Below are positions 15,903-27,885 of a DNA stretch of 64,000 nucleotides, piece by piece. The translations under genes and the position numbers were made by a program. The stretch spans positions 929,679-993,678 of the forward strand of contig BCJX01000008.1 of assembly GCA_001600415.1 (NCBI GenBank). The letters run 5' to 3'. Positions within the stretch are counted from its first letter, which is position 1. Every line of letters begins with the position of its first letter. Below the pieces are notes generated by a model. That model searched no databases. It saw only the letters and a program-made list of their open reading frames with translations, and was not told the origin of the DNA. The stretch is from Pascua guehoae. Taxonomy: Eukaryota; Basidiomycota; Tremellomycetes; Trichosporonales; Trichosporonaceae.

Positions 15903-18900
15903 CTACTCCCTGAGCGAGACGACGGTATTGTACTCATTCCGGCTGAGCCGCCATGGGATGCCCGAGTTGGAGTAAAAGTCGTCCGGGTCCTCGTCGGCGT
16001 CGAGGTTGAGCACCGTGGCAATCTGCTGGAGACGCGTAAACTTGTCCCTGGCGCCGCCATACGACGACTGTGACGAGAGGAAATTGGCCACGGCGCGGAT
16101 ATCGCGCTCGTACCGGATCGCACCGAGTTCGGTGAAGCCCATGCCCATGACCATCTTCTCCCAGGGGCGCACAAGGAGCTCGACCGTCATGTTGAACAGG
16201 ATCTGGTAGTTGGAGTCGGTGAGTGCGTCCTGGTAGCGTCAGCTTCGTTATCTAGGCTGGCCCCAGGGCGAGGTCCGGGCACAGACTCACCCTGTACCCA
16301 TCGGTAATGTTCTCCCAGCCGCGCATGAAGCGGCGGCGCACAATGTCCTGCTCTTCGGCATCCGCAAAGTCGTCCTCGTCGAGCACATACGACACATCCT
16401 TGTAGCACTCGTCCAGGAGGGGCCGGAGACGGGGGCGGATGAGCTGCGAGAAGAGCTGGTCGAGTCCCGCGCGCGCACCTGAGCGGAAATGCGCCGAAAT
16501 GTCGGCGAGCATCTCGAGCTCGTCCAGGACGGCGGTCTGTTCGGCCTCGAGGAACACCTGTGGGATCTGGGCGCGCGTCTCCGCAAGCAGCCGCTCGGCG
16601 TAGTCGGCGCCGACGTCAAGGTCGTTGAGGAAGATCTGCGGTGAGTACAACACACTTGCCGGCGATGCTGGGGGCGAGCCTCACTCACCATGAAAGTCGT
16701 CTTCTGGTCCCTTTCACGACGCTCCTTTTCGGACCGGTCAAACGGTGGCGCAGTCGCATACACACTCTCGATCTTGTGCGCGAGGATGGCGGCAAAGTCC
16801 TTTTCGAGCACGTTGGAGATCTTGTCGCGCATCGAACGCAACGTCGCAAGAGAGCCAGAGTTCAAGACGCGGTGGAGCACGACCTTGACGAGGTAGAACG
16901 TATCGTCAAGAATGGATGACAGGTATGGCTTGTTGCTCGTGTCTGCCGAGTCGAGACGGTGTGCCTTTTCGACCGACGAGCGCAGGTACCACATCTCGAG
17001 AGGCTCATAGTAGACCTTGAGCAGGTTGAGAATGGCCTTTTGGCTATCCGACTGCTCAATCACGTCCATGTTCTGTGCTGCTGCCTTGGCCTTTGCGTCG
17101 TCGCCGCCAGTCTTTTCCTCTTCGTCGTCGTCGTCTTCCAATCGGCTGTGCACAAAGCGACGGAACAATGCCCAGCGCCCACCCAATGCCACGAGCTCGC
17201 CGAGGATGCGGTCCACGTCGCGCGGATCGGGTCCAGATTCCTCTTCGGGAACAGGCGTGGCGGCGGGTGTACCCGGTGGTTGCTTGCGTACTCCTGGCGC
17301 GTACGACTGGAATGCCGAGGACAGGTTGGAGGTCGTGTTGGCCAGCGACGAGAGCGACAACTGGGTCGCCGATGGATTGGCAAGCGACGCAAACAGTGGT
17401 GGTAGCAACGCGGGATTGGACAGGAGGGAGAAACGCGACTGCTTGGTCTCGGAGATGAGACGGCCGACGCGGCGCTCTTCCTCCCAGCCCTCGACGAGGC
17501 TGCGGATGACACGGTCACTTTCTCCGACAAGTCGTCCGACAACAGTGCGCATCTTGCCCTTGCCATAGTACTTGTCCACGACAGGCTGGTGCTGGTCGAT
17601 AATGTGTGCAATGGCCTCGAGCAGCGACGTGAGCTGTGTGAGGTAGTACAGTGGAGATGAGGCTGGAGTCAGCGGTGGAGAAACGCTTGGCAGGATTCTG
17701 GTCTCAACCGATGCCAGGAAGAACATCTGGCTCGCACATGAACATGCCCAAACTCACTCTTTCCACCCCCAGAGCTCCGGCTCTTGACCAGACCCACGAC
17801 AAAGTCACCATACGCCTCGAGGCCCTCCTTTTCGGCGCCAATCCCGGGCCACAGACGAAAGTACCGGCTGACCTCGTGCTCGTCTTTGCGCGCGGCGGCA
17901 GCGTCAAACTCGGTCCTGAACGTCTCGAGGAGTACGGCGCGCAGTTCTTCGAGCTGCTGTGGCGGAGGCAGCGGAGATTGTGGTGTTGGCTGTGGGTCAG
18001 CTACTGTGGGGCACGTCTGGAATCACGGAGCAACAACCTCAGAGCAGCACCTCAGCCACAGCCCAGAACAACACCTCCCGAGATCCCGAGTTGTGTCCAC
18101 ACGAAATGGGAGTCTGGCGAAACGCTTCAGAGTCACGACAGAGTAGCCCCTCAAAGAATGAAGCCGCACCTTGGTACAGCATCGCAGGTCACACCTCCGA
18201 GCAGGGCAGCGACATCCTCAAATCGACCAACCTCCCAGCTGTTCCCAGACATCCTGCATCAAGCAGTTGTCGGCGACGGCCATCTCCGCCGGTTCACCAT
18301 GTTCCTCAATGGGCGATCGCTCGGGCGAACGGCACCAAGCCACCGATCGACCGACGCCGGCCAGAGAATGCTGTGCGTTCCTCGCCCCGACCTCTCTCAT
18401 ACCCATCCTCATGTACCCCGCCCCCACATTCCGTACTCACCACGACCTGCCCCGCAAACCCGCCCTCTGTCACTTCATCGCGCACGCTCATGGCCCTGCG
18501 GCACGCGCGCGCCGCCGCCTCCCAGTCCTGCTTCTCAATCGCGATCGCAAGTGTCTGCAGCGAGTTCTGCGGGTCAGCTACACTGCTCGCACACCCGCGC
18601 CGTGCCAGAGTATTGACCCACCTTGAGCTCGAGGACCTCGGTGACGACATCGGCCGCGGCGCGCACGCGCCCAATCTCATCATCGAGCTTGCGGACTTTA
18701 CCGCCCACGCGCTCGCTCGTCTCCCACACGCGCGAGACGCGCGCGACGAGCCCGCCCTGGTCGTCGAGCATGTCGTCGACGTTCTGGAGGCCCAGCCCGC
18801 GGGACGACGTAAACCCCAGGCGCTCGGGGGAGGGCGAGCCGAGGCGCTGCTGGGGTGTTCGCGTCCTGAGACCCCCATTTGCGGAGGAGGACGAGGCAAA

Positions 18901-19146
18901 GGCCCCGTCCACTTCGAGACTGAGGTCGCCTACATCCTCGGAGAGGCTGCGGAGCTGCGCGAGCGCGCCGTCGACGCGCGCCCGGTCCGTGATGAGCGCG
19001 TTGAGCGCGAGGGTCAGGTCGGCCTCGCGCCGCGTTAGCAGCGCGAGCTGCGCGGCGATCTGGTCCGGCGACGTGAGGGAGCGTGGGGACAGGGGGGACG
19101 GCGTCGAGGGCGCAGAGGTTAGGGGCGAGGGTAGGGAGGACGTCAT
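15903..19146 (-). CDS. COG4: Conserved oligomeric Golgi complex subunit 4
   Basis: Component of lobe A of the COG tethering complex, acting at the Golgi in retrograde vesicle traffic. Exons 19146-18622, 18566-18441, 17989-17758, 17662-16689, 16635-16291 and 16229-15903 join in frame to 842 aa, close to the size of known COG4 proteins. The N-terminal helix-rich region (LLTRREADLTLAL, then a heptad-like stretch ending VVTEVLELK) continues into NSLQTLAIAIEKQDWEAAA. The central part contains FRLWPGIGAEKEGLEAYGDF and VKVVLHRVLNSGSLATLRSM. The C-terminus (IRYERDIRAVANFLSS, LQQIATVLNLD) is characteristic of COG4. The 451-nt intron 17990-18440 is long and could hide a small extra exon. A housekeeping gene, unrelated to the catabolic genes around it. 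Confidence 0.9.
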
Positions 19147-20204
19147 GGCCTCATCGGGGTCGGGGTTGTGGATGAGGACCGAGTGGATGGTATGGTGTGG
19201 TTGTGTCTAGGTTGGACTTGGGTTGACTTTGGTTGTGCGGCGTGGCAGATGGCGTTTCAGGCACGGCCGCGGGGTGGAGGGACACTTTGGGCGGTTTCTA
19301 ATTCCAGACTGCTGGCAATTGAAATGCCCATGTTTTGCGTTTAATCACCCACCACACCACGTTTGTTTGTCTGTACGCCACTCTACAGCAGTACAGCAGT
19401 AAGCATAGAACCAAGAGCTGGGAAGTACAATCATAATCTGGACGCTGGAGAGAACGACACAAAGCGGTTGAGCTAGCTTCGCGCCCCCTTGCAGTCTTAC
19501 AACGAGAGTGAGATGGGGGAGGATTGGGGTGCCTGGAGCCCGATCACCTCGATCCGCTCTTGTCATTGCCTGTCAATAGTTGTCGACAACAAGACATGAC
19601 GTTCACAACTGAAGTGCAGTTCTGTAACCTGGTACAGCACTGGTACAGCCGATAATGGCGTAGCCAGAGCGGGGTCCAAGGTGGCGCCCAACGAACACAC
19701 GCTCGCCTCGCTATCACTCCCTGCACCACACGGCGTTCGAAAACAAATCAGCCAGCAGCCAGGGGGTTCAGGCAAAACGGGCAATTCGGCGCCTCCACTT
19801 ATACGACGCAGATATATACGCATACGCATACGCACGCATACGATAGACTGTGGACTGTGTACGCGTCTCGTGCGCGCTGGACACTATCTCGGTATCTGTT
19901 CTGGCGCGTCCATGTCGCCCGCGACGAGACGCGGTCGGCGTGCCATTGGCATGGTGGCAGAGGCCAGGCAGCAGTGGGCATGGCGGGCGGCGGCCGTGGG
20001 CGGCTCGGCGGCCAAGTCCGGTATCGTCATGCGATTACGGTAATCTCCGTGTGGTCGATTCGAGCCGAGTGCCGAGACGAGTGCGACTCACCAGCCTCCC
20101 GCGGCCCCTGTAACTCGTGTATGTACAGCCGCACGTATCTGCTCTCTCCATCCCTCTTGTCAACTCTCTCTCCCATCTCCTCTCACTACCATAACCCCCC
20201 AGCC
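19147..20204. other. Divergent promoter region between COG4 and amidase
   Basis: 1.06 kb with no gene. A TATA-like stretch (TATATACGCATACGC) occurs near 19810-19825 and a pyrimidine-rich leader (CTCTCTCTCCC) lies just before the amidase start at 20205. Confidence 0.5.
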
Positions 20205-23031
20205 ATGACGTCCGACTGGCAAACCCGCGCAGCAGCATACCGAGCCTCGGTCCTCGCCTCCATCCCCGCCGCGTGGCGCCTGCCCGCCTCATTCGTCCCC
20301 GGCCGTGATGTCCGGCACGTCGCCGAGAAGAGCGGCATCCTGACGCCCGCCGAGGTCGAGCTGCTCGCGCAGGACGCGACGAGCCTCGCGGCCGCGATCC
20401 GCGCGCGCAAGTATACCGCCGTCCAGGTCGCGACGGCCTACTGCAAGTCTGCGGCCGTTGCGCACCAGACGACAAACTGCCTGCTCGATTTTTTCCCCGA
20501 CGAGGCGCTCGCGCAGGCGAGGGAGCTCGATGAGGTGTATGCTAGGACCGGCGAGGTGGTGGGTCCCCTCCATGGGGTGCCGATTTCAGTCAAGGGTGCG
20601 TATTGTAAAGGGAGGCGGGGTGGTGTTCGGGTTGGGGGTGGAGGGTTGGGGTGGAGGGGTTGGGGTCGTGCTCGTGCTCGTGCTCGTGCTCGCAGTCCGT
20701 GTTGGCTTCTGGGCACTGCGGCCGTGCGTTGCGGCCGGTGCTGCGTTGCCTGTCACCTAGGGCATCTCAGCCTGGAGGTCCACCTGGCGTTCCGCGCGGC
20801 GGGTGCTCCCATTGTGTTGCTCGTACAGCTGCTCTCATGGCCTTTCCCGTACATCATCCAGTGTACACGTCGTGGTCGCCCGTGACCCGATGGTTCACAG
20901 GCAATGCTCGGTGGTCATCGTTTCAGGCGATACTACTGCCACCCGTTCCGGCCAACCAGGCTGTGTCCGCCTGGCTCTCGCATCACAACGCTGCAGTGCA
21001 AGCAGACCAGTCGCCGCGATGAGTCGGCTCTAATGGCTCCGATGCATTCCCTCCGCACCCAGATGGACCCACTGTACTCCCCCCCCCCCCCCCCCCCACT
21101 TCACGGCTAACCCCCAGACATGCTCTGCATAAAGGGCCGGCGCACATCGCTCGGCTTCCTCTCCGTCCTCGAGGGCCCCATGGGCACATCGACCGCCGAC
21201 TCTGTCATTGTGGCCACGTTCCGCGCGGCCGGCGCCGTCTTCTACTGCAAGACCACCAACCCGCAGGCGATTATGCACCTCGAGACCAACAGCTTTATGG
21301 GCCCCACGACCAACCCGTACAATACGGCGCTTACCCCCGGAGGGAGCTCGGGGGGCGAGAGCGCGTTGGTTGCCGCGGGGGGGAGTGTGCTTGGGTGAGT
21401 GGAATAAGGGTGGGGGTGGCCGGTGGTGGTAGGGCTCAGGTGCTGGGGCTCAGGCGGTGGGGCTCAGGCGGTGGGGCTCAGGCGGTGGGGCTCAGGTGGA
21501 CTGGTGAAGGACGAGGGCAGGCGGACTTGGTGGTGACGACCTGGTGTTGGGTGGTAATGTGGGTCTGCGAGGGTCCATCTCCACTTGTTAAGTGGGGAGA
21601 GGACGGCTGGCTAGCGCAGAGGCTCTTGTGGAGGTACCAGCTGCCAGCGAGGATGACGACGTGCGCGATGGGCTGCTGCTGTCTGGACGACAGTGCATGG
21701 TACAGCACTGCATGAGGTCTCCTACTGCCCCATCCAGCCCTCTGGGTGATTGTCGTGCTTGTCGCGGCGTCGTCTACGCCGGTGTCCTCCCTCACTCCCT
21801 GGACTCGATCACGTCTGTGTCGAGTGCTTTGTGTGGGTTTCCCCACCCGCGCCTGCGACCTGTGCTCGGCTACCGGTTGGGGCTAGAACTGGAGACAAGA
21901 CTTCAGCCATGGCTGAGCGCGGACGCATCAGTCGCGATGCGATGGGCCCAAGGTCATTTGCGACCTCAGCTGGCCCCTCCTATGCTCGGGTGGTAGCCTC
22001 CTCAGTCGTGAACCCACCCACCACCAGTGATGAAACTCAAGCGCCCCTCAGCCGCGCCTACGGCGCGACTTCGGATGACCGCTGACACCAGCATTGGCAC
22101 AGACATTGGCGGCTCGATCCGCAACCCGTGCGCCAACTGCGGGCTGTACGGCTTCAAGCCGTCGTGCTTCCGCCTCCCGCGCTACGGCAACGGGAGCGGG
22201 ATGCCGTCGCAAGAGTCGATTGTGGGCGCCATCGGTCCGATGGCAGTGAGTGCGCGCGACTGCGAGCTGTTCGTGACGACGCTGCTGGCTGCCGAGCCGT
22301 GGCGCGTGGACCCGGTGCAGGTCAAGATGCCGTGGCGGCCATCCGAGGTGGTGTGGGTGGGGGGCGACAAGCCGCGGATCGGGGTCATGTGGGACGACGG
22401 CGTGGTGCGCCCGCAGCCGCCGATGCGCCGCGCGCTCTCCGAGGCCGTGACCAACCTCCGCGCGCGGGGATTTGAGGTCGTCGACTTTCCCCCGTTCAAG
22501 ACGGCAGAGGGGTGGGCCTTGATCAAGAAACTCTACTTTACAGACGGCGGAAAACACGTCCGTGGCCTAGCCGAGGCGGGCGCCGAGCCCCTCCTCCCGC
22601 TCACAGAGTGGATTCTCGACGGCGCCGAGCCCCGCACCGCCGGCGACGTCATGCAGCTCGTCGGCGCCCGCGAGGCCTACCGCGCCATGTGGAATGTGCA
22701 TTTTTACGCCCAAAACGTCGACATTATCCTCCTACCCCCCGCGCCGGGGCCCGCGCCCCGCCTCGGCACATCAAAGTACTGGGCCTACACGTCGACGTTC
22801 AACCTCACAGACTACCCCGGCGCCGTGTTCCCATTCACCACCGTCGGCGACGCCGACGTCGCGGACCCCCCGCGCACGTACCTCTCGCCAGACGACGAGG
22901 AGGTCGCACAAGCCTATGACCTCGAGACGTTTAGGGGCGCGCCCGTCGGTCTCCAGATTGTCGGCATGCGCTGGGAGGACGAAAAGGTCATGGAGGCCCT
23001 CAAGATTGTCTCAAAGGCCGCAAAGGCGTAG
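20205..23031 (+). CDS. Amidase-signature family hydrolase (fungal acetamidase type)
   Basis: Hydrolyses carboxamides to acids and ammonia. Exons 20205-20595, 21118-21394 and 22092-23031 give 535 aa, the usual size of fungal amidases. The full amidase-signature triad can be placed: Lys130 in GVPISVKD, cis-Ser207 in TPGGSSGGE and nucleophile Ser231 in GTDIGGSIRNP. The C-terminal part (LPPAPGPAPRLG, DYPGAVFPFTTV, GAPVGLQIVGMRWEDEKVME) is typical of the family. The two introns are 522 and 697 nt, among the longest in the window, but the protein reads through both junctions exactly as expected for the family, so no exon seems to be missing. Its substrate is unknown. Sitting next to the intradiol dioxygenase it could release an aromatic acid or ammonia from an amide, but this is inference. 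Confidence 0.9.
21079..21097. repeat. 19-base poly(C) just upstream of a splice acceptor
   Basis: Homopolymer C run about 20 bases before the acceptor of the first amidase intron; together with CTAAC it forms the pyrimidine tract/branch region. Confidence 0.9.
21433..21497. repeat. 13-14-bp tandem repeat in amidase intron
   Basis: Four to five copies of GGGGCTCAGGCGGT near the start of the second amidase intron. Confidence 0.9.
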
Positions 23032-24074
23032 GCAAAGGCGTAGGCTGCTACGGTGTAGCGCCGGTATCGACATCAAGATCGGGATCGAGATCCTGGGGAA
23101 TACCCGTTACGCGACTTGGGCTTTCATCGATAGGCTCTTGGACAAGCTGGGTTGTGGGTAGTTCTAGTTGGACAGCTTGGTTAGAGCAAGTGTGATCAGG
23201 GAGAATCAATAGGCCAATTGGGTAAGAAGAAGATGCACAAGATGAAATGGGGCCGAGACGCCGAGCTGTCACGATATGTTAGCAGAAGAGCCATGCTGGA
23301 CGTTTGCGGCAGAAGGAAAAGTACTGATGGACGCGCGCTGCCTCCGCCCAAGTCCGGTTCCAACTCGTTGTCGCCGTCTTTGTCCCCTTTCCCGTCACCT
23401 TTACCGCTCACCCCGACGTAGTGGTGAGCATCGAGCTGGAGGTTCCAGTCTCAGCGTCGACGACCTCTATATCGGCCGAAAGGGGGATGTCAATGTCCTC
23501 GATACAACGACGTCCACCATCAGTGCTCGCGATGAAGCGACGAGATCCTCATCGTCCCCCGGGCATGACGTGCGGGCCGCCCACATTGGCTAGCAGGGCA
23601 AGACCGTAGCTGGCTTGGACACGGTGGGATGAAGGGTACCTCGCCGTGTCTCGTGTTGCTGCATACATGCTGGCACACACGCTGGCACACACGCTGGCAC
23701 ACACGCAGCTGCACAACCTAAATACTCTCCTCGTAAACTGGGGCCACGCTGAATGGCAGACACCAAGCCGCTCACGTAGCTTCACATACACTGCTGCATG
23801 GTGCTAGATACCAGACTAACAACACGGGGGGGTAGAAAAAAAAACTAGTAGCCAGCCAATCTCGTCTTGGTTTTAATCTCACACGGCCTTCCTACGACAC
23901 TGCCAGACGTCGGGGGAGCGTGGTCCGGGTCGGCTTGGGGTGCTCGTCCGGGGTACACTCGCTCTCTTGCTCGCACTCGCTCGTGCTTGTTCGCTCGCGC
24001 TTGCTTGCTTGCACATGCTTGCTTGCGCTTGCTCGCTTGCGCTCGCTGCGCTCGCTGCGCGCGCTCACTCGCGC
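23032..24074. other. Intergenic between convergent genes, with short repeats
   Basis: 1 kb of 3' flank. Contains a 12-bp GGCACACACGCT tandem (about three copies, near 23671-23706) and GCTTGCTTGC/GCGCTCGCT simple sequence near 23960-24070 that runs up to the dioxygenase stop codon. No gene recognised. Confidence 0.55.
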
Positions 24075-25230
24075 TCACTCGCGCTGGAGCTTAAAGTCCT
24101 GCTTGAGGTCAAACGAGAACTGAATGTCGTCGGGGACACCGACGGGGCGCTTAAAGTCCTTGCCGACGGGCTCAAACGAGACAATGTTGGACTCCTTGAC
24201 GGCAAAGACCGAGTCGTCCTTGAGATACTCCGAGTCGTAGGGGAAGATCTGGGTGACGAGGATGCGGTGGCCGGGCGCCTCGATCCAGAAGTGAATGTGG
24301 GCGGGGCGGTAGGGGTGGCGGTCCATGAGGGTGAGAAGCTTGCCTGCGGAAAAGTCGAATGGGATGGGGTACGGCGTGGGCTTGAGGCAGATGCACGAGT
24401 AGCGGCCGTTTGCGTCCGTCTTGAAGCGGCCGCGGCAGTGGTACTCTGGCTTTTCGGGCGTCTGCGAGTCGTACAGGCCGTCGGGGGCGTCGTGCCAAAC
24501 GTCGACGAGCGCGTTGGGGAGCGGCTTGCCGTCGGCGTCGTAAATCGTGCCGTGCAGGTACGTGTAGGGGGCATTCTCCTCGGGCGTGCGGATAATCGTC
24601 GTGTCGTTGGCCTGGACGGGGACGCCGGCACGGTAGAAGGGGCCGAGAATCGCAGACTGGGTCGCGTCGTCGCCCGCGCCCTTGCCCTTGCGCTGTGGCC
24701 GCGTCTGGTCGAGCGTGTTGACGAGCGACTCGATGCCGAGCACGTCCGTCACGAGCACCACCTCGTTGCGCTTGTCGCTCGAGACCTGGCCCGCCTCGAC
24801 GAGCAGGTTGCACGCCGCCATCCACTCCTCGGACGTCACGTCGGCCTCGATCAGAAACTCGTGGATCTTGCGGATCAGAATCGGCATCGCCTCCTTGACG
24901 CGCGGAGACGCCTTTTCGCCGATCGCGTCGATCCTAGGGGTTAGTGGGGGGGTGTTTGGGGTGGGGGAGGGGGTTGATATGCGCCGAGGAGAGGTGGAGG
25001 TGTGGTCGGGTGGGAGCTCGGAGTGAGACAACAACAGAGCTACCTTTGGGCAAGCAGCGAGGTCGTTCACATGCTCCGCAGCACCCACCCCGAGAACCAG
25101 ACAAGCAGAGCCCCAGGCCCGCCCGGGTGGCGACGAGGGCACTCCCGTCCCGAGCACCAGCCTCCATCCTCTCCGTGACAAGGACGCCGACTTACACAGT
25201 CTTGGTGTAGGCCTCAAAGTCGAACGACAT
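24075..25230 (-). CDS. Intradiol ring-cleavage dioxygenase, hydroxyquinol 1,2-dioxygenase type
   Basis: Non-haem Fe(III) enzyme that opens catechol-type rings between the hydroxyls; hydroxyquinol gives maleylacetate and catechol gives cis,cis-muconate. A 35-nt first exon (25230-25196) and main exon 24933-24075 give 297 aa. The N-terminal dimerisation helices are followed by the catalytic beta sandwich. All four iron ligands are present: Tyr166 (DGLYD), Tyr200 (LKPTPYPIP), His224 and His226 (RPAHIHF). The KPTPYPIP segment, ILVTQIFPYDSEYL and DDSVFAVKES resemble hydroxyquinol dioxygenases more than classical catechol dioxygenases, and GPFYRAGVP is the usual entry motif. Catechol activity remains possible because phenol hydroxylase and a muconate-lactonizing-type enzyme are nearby. 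A TATA-like element lies about 100 bases upstream. Confidence 0.92.
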
Positions 25231-26534
25231 GTTGTTGGATGGGCAGTGGTGTTTCAGTGGGGTGGGTGGAGATGGAGATGGAGATGGAGATGGATGGAAT
25301 GGCAAGCGACCAGTGGTCCCGCGGCTATTATATGTATACAGCGTGGTGCCAAGGATGAATGACCGACTGGAGTTGTGACCCAAACCCACGGCCACCGGCG
25401 ACCGGCCAACAGGCCTACCACGCCAACATTCCACAATCCAATCTGGCCCATTTTTCCTGCCATTTTTCCACCTGCACACCCCGGAGCGTGGACCCCACTC
25501 CCGAGCGTGGACCCCGCAGCCCCCCCCCCCCCGTCGCGAGAACCCGCACACGACGGTTCGGACTGGCGCTCGCCTGGCCCCCTGGCCCCCGCCGGGCCCC
25601 CTGGCCCCCGCCGGCCCGCGGACCTGCACGCGGACAGGTACCGATACACCGGACGCAGGATGACTGATGCGCGCCTGCACAGGCTTCACCGTCGGAGCCA
25701 ACTTCCGCCTCGGCCAGCCCCGCGCGCAACAGACGTGTGGCGCCCACTTCCCCGTGGGGGTCAAATGGAGATAATCTCACTGGCCCGGAGTCTTCATGGC
25801 CGTGACGGCGACTGCAACGAGCTAGTCGTAGGCTCGGTGCCTGGCCCCCTCCATGGCCCCAGGCCCCCAGGATTCCATTTTGCAGGCGCTTTTCCCTGGG
25901 CTCCGACCCGAGATGCTTTGCTGGCGGAAATCTCGGCCCCTTCCGATCCGATGAGTCACGGCTCCCACGGTCCCGCCGAAATGATAATCATGTGATGGCT
26001 TGCATTCCCGCGGCCGATCATACCGTGCCATGTCTCGAATCGGCACACGCGACCACCTCGGCACCTGATGTGGCTTCGGGCATCCTCTTGGCCTCGTGCA
26101 GTGTGCAGCGTGCACCTATGGTAAGTATGGCTCGCTGTGGTACGCATGCGTGCGTGGCAGAGAACGGAGCGCTGCATGCATGCTGCAGGCAAAAGGATCC
26201 GTCACGTCTATGCTGTAGATGCCATCAAGTGCTCTGCATGCATGCATGCTCTACCTCTCTGCGAGGTCTGCTCCCCACCACGTGTCCAGGCACGGCCTCG
26301 GCATTGCGGCTTGCGGCATTGACATTGCCGTGCGGCATTCAACGGACACTCCAGCAGGAGGCAGCAGGTTACTACTTCTCCAACTCATTTCTCACATTGA
26401 CCCAATCCACATCCAAATCCACATCGCCAGAGTCACCACCAGCGTCGCCAAAGTTACCACCAGAGTCACAAGGCCACCACCAGCACCACCACCACCACCA
26501 CAACCACCACCACAGCCACCACCAGAGTCGCACA
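25231..26534. other. Divergent promoter region between dioxygenase and SnoaL-like gene
   Basis: 1.3 kb, no gene recognised. A CACCAC-rich stretch immediately before 26535 reads as poly-His in frame but lies upstream of the natural ATG. Confidence 0.5.
25325..25340 (-). promoter_or_regulatory. TATA-like element of the dioxygenase gene
   Basis: On the minus strand the sequence reads TGTATACATATAATAG, 95-110 bases before the start ATG (25230). The intervening leader contains a GATGGA simple repeat. Confidence 0.5.
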
Positions 26535-26906
26535 ATGTCCGTCCCCGCCCACATCCAAACCTTCGTCGACAAGCTCTACGCCGCCTCCGACGTCGGCCCC
26601 CCCGGCCACGCCGCCTACGTCGACCTGTACACGCCCGACGCGACCCTCATCATGGGTCCCGCAACCTACAAGGGCCACGAGGGCATCCGCGCCTTCCGCG
26701 AGGCCGGGTGGGAGAAAATCGCCACGCGCAAGCATGTGTGCCAGGGCGTCTACCTCGACCCGGCGGATGCGAACGGGCTCATGACGTATGGCGTGCTCGA
26801 TTATGGGTTCAAGGATGGGAGTGTGAAGGAGGGGATTGAGTGGGCGGGGCGGTTGGTGCTGGAGGGGGGTAAGATTCGGTTTTATCAGGTTTGGATTGTG
26901 AGTTGA
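26535..26906 (+). CDS. SnoaL/NTF2-like small protein
   Basis: 123 aa if read to the stop at 26904-26906. The fold pattern is that of SnoaL/ketosteroid-isomerase-like polyketide cyclases: an N-terminal helix (IQTFVDKLYAASD), AAYVDLYTPDATLIMGP, the YKGHEGIRAFREAGW segment, then beta strands with RKHVCQGVYLD and GRLVLEGGKIRFYQVWI. Such proteins are usually isomerases, cyclases or dehydratases with a small hydrophobic pocket. The last codons overlap a perfect GTGAGT donor directly after QVWI, so the gene may be spliced into an exon lost in the assembly gap that starts six bases later. It sits between the ring-cleavage dioxygenase and the lactonase/lactonizing-enzyme gene, suggesting a role in muconate or lactone metabolism (inference). 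Confidence 0.75.
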   Translation: MSVPAHIQTFVDKLYAASDVGPPGHAAYVDLYTPDATLIMGPATYKGHEGIRAFREAGWEKIATRKHVCQGVYLDPADANGLMTYGVLDYGFKDGSVKEGIEWAGRLVLEGGKIRFYQVWIVS

Positions 26907-26911
26907 CTTGG

Positions 26912-27096
26912 NNNNNNNNNNNNNNNNNNNNNNNNNNNNNNNNNNNNNNNNNNNNNNNNNNNNNNNNNNNNNNNNNNNNNNNNNNNNNNNNNNNNNNNNN
27001 NNNNNNNNNNNNNNNNNNNNNNNNNNNNNNNNNNNNNNNNNNNNNNNNNNNNNNNNNNNNNNNNNNNNNNNNNNNNNNNNNNNNNNNNNNNNNNNN
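26912..27096. other. Assembly gap (185 N)
   Basis: Run of 185 undetermined bases. It lies directly behind the SnoaL-like gene and next to a highly repetitive stretch, which probably caused the gap. Confidence 1.
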
Positions 27097-27239
27097 GGTT
27101 GCGCTGGCTGTGCTGACGACAGACGACAAAGTAGGAACAGGGTCCGAGGAGTAGATAAACGCAGATGATATGGAAACTGTGCAGCTTTGATGGCTCGTCC
27201 AATGGATTGCGAGGGTGCAAGTTACTGTGCTCATGCTAA

Positions 27240-27440
27240 CGGTGTCAACTGTGCTGACTGTTCTGACTGTGTGCTGACTGTTCTGACTGTGTGCAGACTG
27301 TTCTGAGTGTGCAGACTGTGAGGCTGTGTAGACTGTGCAGATGATCCTGACGGTGCCGACTGTGACGACTGCGATGACTACAATGACCTCGATGACGGTA
27401 CTGACCGTGCGTACTGCGGACATGCTAGCCTGCCGACGAG
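27240..27440. repeat. CTGACTGT-type degenerate tandem repeat
   Basis: Irregular array of CTGACTGTTCTGACTGTGTG and GACTGTGCAGA-like units downstream of the gap. Confidence 0.85.
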
Positions 27441-27629
27441 CAGACTGCCGACGAGCAGACGCGAGCACCGGGGATAAAGTACCTGCAGCACAAAACCCAG
27501 ATGCAAACAATCTGCACATCCCCCTTGTCCAAGCCTGCATTTCGTGGTACTGGCTGATTCTAATCCAGCGCTGTCTGAGGGACTCGGGTTGGCGACGGCT
27601 GGGCTTGTACGTATCGTGGACGCCTACGG

Positions 27630-27885
27630 AGGTCGTGAGTGCTGTACTGTGCTACTCCTATGCTACACTGCTGCACTGTGGTGTACTGTGCTTTACTGTG
27701 GTGTACCGTGCTGTATTGTCTGTGCTGTGCTGTATTGTCGTGTACTGTGCTTTACTGTGCTGCACTGCTGTACTGTGCCGTACTTCTACACTGTGCTGCT
27801 GTACTTCTGCACTGCGGTTGTACTTCTGCACTGCGGCTGTACTTCTGCACTGCGGCTGTACTTCAGCACTGTGGCTTCCGAGCCC
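27630..27885. repeat. TACTGTGCTG / CTGCACTGCGG low-complexity array
   Basis: About 250 bases of degenerate 5-15-bp units such as GTACTGTGCT and TACTTCTGCACTGCGGCTG. It creates Cys/Leu/Tyr-rich open frames in several phases, which I do not regard as genes. Confidence 0.85.

Noticed and set aside
26460..26534. Poly-His N-terminal extension of the SnoaL-like protein
   Set aside because: In frame, but upstream of the conserved start; CACCAC-rich leader DNA explains it.
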